A stretch of DNA of 64,000 bases, taken from Athripsodes cinereus (Eukaryota; Arthropoda; Insecta; Trichoptera; Leptoceridae). The first letter of the stretch is position 1. Every line of letters begins with the position of its first letter. The notes beneath the pieces were generated by a model. That model saw only the letters and a program-made list of their open reading frames with translations, was not told where the DNA came from and did not search any database. This document shows positions 57,098-64,000 of the stretch, piece after piece. The position numbers and the translations under genes are program-made. The DNA is taken from contig OX388319.1 in NCBI GenBank assembly GCA_947579605.1, forward strand, positions 20,287,447-20,351,446, in the 5' to 3' direction.

Positions 57098-58963
57098 TAG
57101 GGAATCCAATCCCGCAAAAGCGGGATCCCGTAAATGCGGGATCCCGCACCTTTTTTGCGGGATCAGAAATGCGGGATTACTCATGCGGGATCCCGCACGC
57201 TTGCGGGACTGAAAAAAATATTTAAGAATGGGCTCAGACGACATTCTGATTATTTATTAAACCCAGCACAGCCTCAATGATAAGTTAGTTAACTACTTTG
57301 CCTTGGATCTCGTGACTTTTCTATAGAATTTGTATGGAAAATAATTAGAGTTTCCTAAATCTAGATGTGATCGCAGCAACAACCGATGGTGCAGCAGTCA
57401 TGAAGAAAGTTGGGAGATTATTATGAGCGCACCACCAGTTATTCTTTGCACATGGGTTGCAACTCGCTGTTCTTGAAGTTCTATGCAATCAGAGACAAGA
57501 AGAAGAAATAAAGTCAAGTTGAAGTACTCGAAAATAGACCGGATGGTGGGAGTGATAATGAAAATGATGACGAGCAAGTGACTTTTCGGTAGAGGAAGAC
57601 ATTCAAGAAGGAGATTTGCTACCACAATATAGGTAGATAAGTATTGTCAGACCAATAGATTTTTCAATGAAAATCATTATAACTTATTCCATTTTTTGTT
57701 TTTACTGTTTCAAAAAGTCAGGAAAATTGTCAAGCTTTTTAGTTCGAAATCTCCAGTAACAAATGATCTTCTGCAAATATATATTAAAGCAGAATTCTGC
57801 AAAGAATTACAGCTGATCCTAGATTGCCGAACGCGCTGTAACAGTCTCGCATCAATGTTATCGAGGTTCAACCAAGTCAAACAGTACATACGTAAAGCAC
57901 TTATTGATCTTAAACTGACATCATCTTCATTTTCATTCACTGATGAAGAATTTATAACATTGAGTAATATTAAACGAACTTTAGAGCCAGTGAAGCTTGC
58001 TGTAAATGTCTTATGCCGCGAGGACGCAACATTAGTTTCTGCAGAAACCACATTGCGTTTCATGATAAGCAAACTGGATCGACAAAATACCAGGTTAAGC
58101 CAGGAACTTGAAGTGTCGCTATCTTGCCGGATAAAATAACGCCGCACATTAATGACTGTCGTGTTGCTGTGCTTAGAAAATCCTAACAAATATCTAGAAA
58201 AAGATTTAGGATCTACAAATGTGGTGGACGTTCCATTCATCCAAGCAAAGTTACATTTCGAACTGAAATGAAGTGTTCAATCGAGAGACTGTTGTCAGAC
58301 TCGCAGGTACAACCTGAAACTCATAACCAACAAGTTGATGACAATGGCGATGAAGAAGACACGCCTTTATCGAATCTATTAAATTATGAGCCTTCGTCTA
58401 TACTAGAAGATGAATTAGAGCACAGTCTCCGTACAGAATGGATAGTCAAGTAATATGAAGTCAACTCCACCTAATAGCATGGAAGCTGAACGTGCTTTTT
58501 CCGCCGCTGGCTATTTATGCAACAAGATAAGATCAAATCTAAAAGATGAAACTTTAGGTACTTATCATTTCTTCGAAAGTATTATCAGAAAAAAGCTATT
58601 TTTTATGCCTCTAAAAGTCGAAATTAATAAATATATTCAATTGTTCATACAAATTACAAATCTATAAGGTGAAATGTTGTATTATATCGTTCCTTATAAG
58701 AAGCTGATTATTTATACCTCTAAAACATCATTATTTCCACTTGTTAATTAGTAATATGAGTAATAAATCTGCATAATAATAAAAAATATTAAAATTTACT
58801 CGTCTTTATTTAATTTTTTTTATAAATAACTAAGTATCTACTTGAAACAGTTTTTTTTATTAAAAAATCTCAATCCCGCAAATCCCGCGGGATCCGCGGG
58901 ACTGATGACCTCAATCCCGCAGGCTTGCGGGATCGCGATTTTGATGCGGGATTGGATTCCCTA
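57098..58963 (+). mobile_element. hAT transposon, degenerate, perfect 8-bp target duplication
   Basis: Inverted ends TAGGGAATCCAATCCCGCA (left) and its near-exact reverse at 58945-58963, with ACGAGTAG at 57090-57097 and 58964-58971. The ends carry many small GCGGGAT palindromes. Inside lies a frame-broken hAT transposase (separate entries). At 1.87 kb it is shorter than autonomous hAT elements (about 2.5-4 kb); the N-terminal zinc finger part seems deleted. Confidence 0.9.
57365..58667 (+). pseudogene. hAT transposase remnant
   Basis: Pieces in order: DVIAATTDGAAVMKKVGRLL, a stop at 57424, then HHQLFFAHGLQLAVLEVLC in the same frame. A 147-codon stretch (57696-58139, NDLLQIYIKAEFCKELQL, LDCRTRCNSLASML) follows, then an acidic linker frame (58268-58453). 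Last is the hAT dimerisation domain NSMEAERAFSAAGYLCNKIR (58455-58667). Order and motifs are those of Ac/hobo-family transposases; frameshifts and stops make it non-functional. Confidence 0.85.
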
Positions 58964-59534
58964 ACGAGTAGTATACTTTTGTTTACCTTCCCAAACAAAC
59001 TTTACTAAGCTCATTAACTTTGTATCTTAATTAGTTCGTGATGTATGACCTTTTTTTAAATGACGTAAGCTCATCATTACTGTTTTATCTCATTTACGTA
59101 AAAGTTGATAACAACGTAAAACACTAAAACATATTGATTAGTTAATCAGTGATTGAATTTGCTAAAAGCTGCGTCACTTAATGTTTCCTTCCTATCGTTA
59201 CTTTCAGAGCTTGCAACCGTTAATCGAAAAATTAAGTTCGAACAACGGATTAATGAAAAATTAACCTTTTTTCGCGTTACTTCGTTATATTTTGAATTGT
59301 TTCATTTTATTTTTTTATAATTATGTTTATTGTGTGGTGTTTTCCCATATATTGTTATTAAATCTTTTCTTAAATAGATATAATATTGGAGCTTTTGATT
59401 TTGTTAGTTTATAATAATTATTATGTTGTATTTTGCCCAATGTCCAGCAATTAGGTTTACAGCTGTCAAGCTGGAAGTGGTATATTATATTTAAATTTAA
59501 AAAAAATTAATACGTAACTCGTGTGAAAATGGCC

Positions 59535-59730
59535 CTGTAGGCCTAGTCAAAACACATTTAAGCTTTACGTTTTCGTTCGAATATAGACGATGTTACGAAA
59601 AAAATGTTAATTTTCGTAGCTAATTGTGTATTTTAGCTACGAAAATTGACACTTTCTCGCAACTTCGTATGTATTCGAACGGAAACGAAACGAAAACGTA
59701 ACGCTAAAATGTGTTTTGACAACGGGCTCA
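59535..59730. mobile_element. Palindromic MITE (family P), copy 4
   Basis: Arms 'gtcaaaacacatttaagctttacg' and 'cgtaacgctaaaatgtgttttgac' match in reverse, with the central 'tgtattttagctacgaaaattgac' as in copy 2. Confidence 0.8.
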
Positions 59731-60684
59731 GATACCGGTGGTATATTACATATAGTAACGGAATTAAATCAATAAAAGCTTTCTTCAGCGGAAGTTAATA
59801 AAACAATTGAGTATTTTAGAGGCATCAACTTCCGAACTTACAGATCGATGATCTACAATACGAAGAAGAAGTATTTTTGAACCCAGTTTAACAGAAATCC
59901 TTATTGCACAAAAATAAATACAACATGTTATGGAAACATTTTATATCATTTTACGAGTATGCAATGCGCATTGAATAGTTAAATGCTATATCTTCCATCA
60001 AACAAACATACTTATTAGTTAAAAAGTTGCCCACTTTTTAACTTCATTAATTAATGATTAACAAGTTAATGGCCAGCTTTGGCTACTTTCATTTACGTGT
60101 ACGTCACGTATTAGGAATAACCCACACCCTGATGCCATAATCTAAATTTAGGTAGCACTTTAAGCTACCGTACTTACTATACTACGGATTAAATACATAC
60201 ACGCTAATTCTATTATCAACAACAACGACTAACTCTTCCTCTTGATTCTATACCTAATATTATATTATGTTAACATCTATTACGCTTTTTATTTTCTTAT
60301 TGAACCTTTCAAGTGGATTACTTTGGGATTTATTAATAACATTGTTTGGTATTATATCTTATAGATAACCATATCTAGCGTCTGTTATAACTTTTCGATA
60401 ATCTATTCTATTTTAAATTTATATATTTATTAGTCTATCTGTTTTTTCAAGTATTTTTGTTTTATTATCTAAAAGGATATTTCCTGTAGAAGACATTTGT
60501 TTGGTAGTTCGATATACTTATACATTTCTCCCTATTTTCTTTTGCTAGTCTATTTAATTCTTCGAATGACTTATTTACTTGAAATAATGCAATGTATTCA
60601 AAACAATTTTCAGATTGATAAAATTAAAGTAGTTAAAATAGTATATAAAATTCATTCCGTGGAGTCGCTGGTAAAGAGAAGGAT

Positions 60685-60857
60685 TCCCATTCTTTTTGGT
60701 AAGTTTTCGAGTGTCCTGTAAAATGCAGAAAAAATAAAAACATTTTACATCTTAAATTCAGTAATGAGTAATGACACCCATTCTGAAAGTCTTAATTTTT
60801 ATTAACACGAAGAAGTTAACTGGCTTGAGGGTAATGCCGTGATGATATGTAGGTAGG
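60685..60857 (-). repeat. Dispersed repeat family X, copy 3
   Basis: Read on the minus strand: 'catcacggcattaccctcaag', ..., 'actgaatttaagatgtaaaatg', 'acaggacactcgaaaacttacc', matching 44735-44945 end to end. Confidence 0.6.
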
Positions 60858-62773
60858 TATGTACATCAATTAAAATAAATTGTTATTTTTCACATACTTT
60901 TGATGAGTAGGTAAATTTATTATAATAAAATAATTTCCATAAAGTAAAAACAACCAAAATTCAAAAAAAAAATAAGCAGTTCATATTTTCATACAGAAGA
61001 CCTCACACAGACAAACTACGACATTTTTTTAAAAGGAATTGGATGAATTTACTGTCAAGTGAGAACAAACCGATATGTTCCTAGCGAATTTCAATTGGCT
61101 ACGGTCCAGGCAACGACCAGTGCCTAATCAAATTATTATAAACTTATTGATACACATCTGCAACGCAAATAAAATAAACCATTATATTAAAATAAATTAT
61201 TTATTCTACCGAGTGCCATTACAGCATACAAAATAATATTCTACATACCGCGTAAAATGCAATGACCACTAGAGCAGAGAAAACAGGGAGGTACTAAATA
61301 TAAAAAAAAATTATAATGTTATAAGAACTTAAAACTTTGGATGTCATTGATAGTATTAGCGGAGAAAATGTTCTTTTTTTAAAATAATAATAATATGTCA
61401 TTTTTATCATATCGTAATAAGGTAAACAGTATCTATCGATTTTGAGAAATTTGTACCTACCTATTACTTTTCTTAAAGTGACATACATTTTTAAAAAATC
61501 GAGAAATTCAGAACTAAACATAATATAATTTCCAGAATAATAGGTAGGTAATATTGTTGTTATCTACACAACATACCTACGAGAAATACTTATATAGATC
61601 TAATATGTTATACCTATGTAGTATATTGTGTGGTAAGACATCCAATTAAGATCGCAAACTGCTAAAAACCGCGCCCAAATGATTTCTTAGAAATACAAAT
61701 TAGTTCGGGAACAACAGACTAATCAATCATTGCCAAAACAAAACAGGAATCCGTTATTATTATTTTTACGTCTGCCGAATTCCTCTCTGTAAAGTGCATC
61801 CGTCTGAAGCGTGTAACACACGAAGTCTGCACCACATTCCATAGATAAAATCAAATAATAATGCATAGACAATGCAATATCACCGTGACATTTGGCGCGA
61901 GATGGAATTGGGTAAGCATATCTACCTACTTTGGTAATTTTTATTGTAATATCGCGTGTTACATTTTAGCGAGAATTTAATGGGAATTTTTGGATTATTT
62001 TCATTATTATTCATCGACCAACTATGTACATATTTCCCCCTCATGTATGTTGGTTGTTATAATAATGGAAAGATAAAGGGATTTGAATAATATCGTGTTT
62101 ATGTGTGTGTCGTCTGTTGAGGGGACGCTAATTAGCAGTGAGTGACGTGTTCATAACATAGGCCTTGTATTAATACCTACTAGTTATCGCCTCGCAAATA
62201 ATATTTTGTAAAATTGCATTCTTTTTTATGAATACCAATCATATTTCGAGTCGTTGAGTAATGCGGGTGATGTACATAAATAGAACTGCAGAATAGTTGA
62301 AATTGTTTTAAGCGTGTTAAAATTCGAGCAGTTATTTATATAGGTAAGGACTAAATAAATATAAAAACTGATATTTTAAACAATACATAATCCAAATACA
62401 GTTCAATTATTATCCTCGCATTAAGCAATAACTTGTGTCTCGAAGGTAGAGGGAATTAAAAGTGGGATTAGAAACGCGGGCTTTCCACTCGAATGTACAA
62501 GACCCAGCCACATTGGGCAAAAAATTTGCATTGTTAATTTTCTAAAAAAAGGATGCAATGCGGACGCCCAGTATGTATACAAATCCAAACAGGATGTCTA
62601 ATGTACTGATAAATGTAGGTCATTAAATTATGAAAACAACAAAATAAGCGGATTTCATTCGTCGGACATAGCGTAGACACACGTGTCCTTTTGATGTGTA
62701 TGGAAAAGTACTTATTTAATTCCATTGAATAAGAACAATCAGGCAACCCGCCTATTAGCGTTATTTCGGGAAA

Positions 62774-62941
62774 ATGTCAGAACACGACAGCACACAAATG
62801 ACTATTAGAGTAAGTAGGCAAAATGAGGGATATTTAATTGTACAAAATGACAGTGAATCAAACTATAGCACCATTCAACCAGGAGGTCTGCAATTATTGA
62901 GAAAAGAAACGGTTGGCAAGAAAAAATCGAAGATATATTAA
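62774..62941 (+). CDS. Small ORF (55 codons), unrecognised; possible small gene or first exon
   Basis: ATG at 62774 in a good insect start context (AAAATGTC), stop TAA at 62939-62941. The product is hydrophilic with a balanced composition (MSEHDSTQMTIR.., ..YLIVQNDSESNYSTI, basic C-terminus GKKKSKIY). That is unlike the Y/I/F-rich noise frames around it. A GTAAGT donor-like site occurs inside (62810-62815), so an exon ending there is an alternative. I do not recognise the family; no promoter element or neighbour gives a function. It may also be part of an unrecognised transposon. Confidence 0.35.
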   Translation: MSEHDSTQMTIRVSRQNEGYLIVQNDSESNYSTIQPGGLQLLRKETVGKKKSKIY

Positions 62942-63390
62942 TAATGACATATTACAGATTCTCGTACCAACAATTAGAAATACTATAATATGAAACGATA
63001 AAAATTATAGACTTAGGTAGTTTATTTTAATATAGCCTGCACGCAGCGTTCGTATTTTGCATAATGAAATAAATAGCTAAATATTCTATCCACTTATTTA
63101 AAGTAATAAATTGTGACTGCTTCCGTGTGGTCTTGTAAGAATGTATGTTTAAATTTATGAAAGTATTCAAAACTAGTTTCATTAAATCAAATCCTAATAA
63201 TAAATGCTTGCAACGAAGCATCACTTGATAAATGATTATAAAAAATTACGAAGATGAAGCAAAAAATCCCATTATAACAATAACTCGTCCAAATTTCAAT
63301 GTACCTATAAGAATTTTATCCAACTGTAGGTATATGTGCCTACTTAATGTAATGTTTATAAAATATTTTCGTATATCCTACCGATTGTCG

Positions 63391-63645
63391 GCCGGTGTGG
63401 CGCAGAGGTAAGGTAGCTCTTACCTTTGAGTCACGAGGTCCCGGGTTCGATTCCCGGTCAGGGCAAAATGTAGAATGATTTTCTTCAAATTGTTCTGGGT
63501 CTGGGTGTTACATGTATATGTGTTTAGTGCATTGTATATATGTGTATCGTCTAGTTAGAACCCATAATACAAGATTCGATCTTAGTTTGGGACTAGCTCG
63601 ATCTGTGTGAATTGTCTTTGCGTGTTATCTTATGTTATGAATGAA
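63391..63645 (+). repeat. tRNA-derived SINE (family B), full-length copy
   Basis: The head GCCGGTGTGGCGCAGAGGTA has an A box. A perfect T-arm CCGGGTTCGATTCCCGG follows as B box, then a body with 'ctgggtgttacatgtatatg', 'tagtgcattgtatat' and 'tgggactagctcgatctgtg'. Reversed partial copies at 18126-18305 and 20540-20687. The acceptor stem ends do not pair, so it is not a working tRNA. Confidence 0.85.
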
Positions 63646-64000
63646 TAGGTAAAAATATAAGAATTAATTTAAACCATCACGAAATTTCGCATATGTTAAG
63701 TAACCGGTAAACTGCGTACAAATATATATTTAGATGAGAAGAAATCGTCCTTCCGTGTCATAAATAATAAGACATTCAGGGTAAGAAGCATTTTAAAAAT
63801 TAACATTGAAGATGTTAAATGGCGTATGAGTAATGTTTTATGAATGACTGTCATTTTCGTACCGCTCCGTAATATTCCGAATGTTCGCAAATTAGTCCAT
63901 GTTTTTGAACAATTACATCCGTGAATATGTAATTAGACATACGGCACATCACTTTAAACCTTTCCAAAGAAAGCTGACAATAATGAATAAAATAAATAAA

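Larger units (their letters stand above)
40741..64000. other. Gene-poor right part: integrin 5' intron or upstream region
   Basis: I searched by eye on the minus strand for the missing integrin FG exon (Y/F-F-G-Y/F-S-V) and signal-peptide exon and found no convincing candidate. The stretches 43250-44700, 45550-46180, 51780-52260, 53560-54950, 58970-59530, 59735-60680 and 60860-62770 are AT-rich with no recognisable features. Everything else is covered by repeats listed separately. Confidence 0.5.

Noticed and set aside
57710..58240. 176-codon minus-strand open frame
   Set aside because: Antisense shadow of the hAT transposase remnant on the plus strand.
61250..61296. Minus-strand segment reading YLPVFSALVVIAFYA before a GTATGT donor, like a signal-peptide exon for the integrin
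   Set aside because: It has no ATG, and no integrin FG-strand exon lies between it and 40740, so order and start are both wrong.
63391..63465. Apparent tRNA gene
   Set aside because: The T-arm is perfect but the acceptor stem does not pair, and the sequence continues into a body shared by two other copies. It is a SINE head.
1..64000. CRISPR arrays, bacterial operons, prophage
   Set aside because: The direct repeats here are minisatellites or LTRs, genes are intron-containing, and no cas or phage proteins are present. The sequence is eukaryotic nuclear DNA.

Overview
The window looks like AT-rich nuclear DNA of an insect, probably a moth or butterfly. The grounds are intron/exon genes, an insect-type integrin alpha subunit, tRNA-derived SINEs, LINE tails ending in TTA microsatellites, and many small DNA transposons. 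The species and order are inferred, not shown.

Two host genes are supported, lying tail to tail. At the left edge (485-1067, + strand) are the last two exons of a bHLH transcription factor of the paraxis/TCF15-scleraxis type; its start lies off the window. From 9284 to 40740 (- strand) runs an integrin alpha gene. Fifteen exons were delimited by hand. All 14 junction phases agree, and together they give 1033 codons plus a stop: beta-propeller blades with three Ca2+-binding loops, the leg domains, an RKRR cleavage site, one membrane segment and a GFFKR tail. The exon(s) for the signal peptide and the first propeller strand were not found in the remaining 23 kb and probably lie beyond the right edge. 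The space between the two genes (1068-9283) holds only repeats.

The integrin introns carry two young retroelements, both antisense to the gene. (1) 12746-17365 is a Ty3/gypsy-type LTR element with 295-bp LTRs that I read as identical. Its gag and pol are joined by a textbook -1 frameshift heptamer, and pol is broken by a one-base homopolymer shift between RT and RNase H. (2) 27075-35461 is an 8.4-kb element with 2467-bp LTRs (two differences seen), a perfect 4-bp target duplication (ACCT), a tRNA-Pro-like primer site and a polypurine tract. Its 3.45-kb interior has no recognisable coding sequence. It is a LARD-type non-autonomous LTR element and the most striking object in the window.

The right part (40741-64000) is gene-poor. 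It holds MITEs and DNA transposons (hAT, Tc1/mariner, pogo/Tigger-like and unclassified), some with clean target duplications. It also holds SINEs, LINE fragments, tandem arrays, and inverted repeats whose arms resemble hammerhead-ribozyme cores. One isolated 55-codon ORF (62774-62941) may be a small gene or first exon. Apart from the listed items, I see only AT-rich non-coding sequence.
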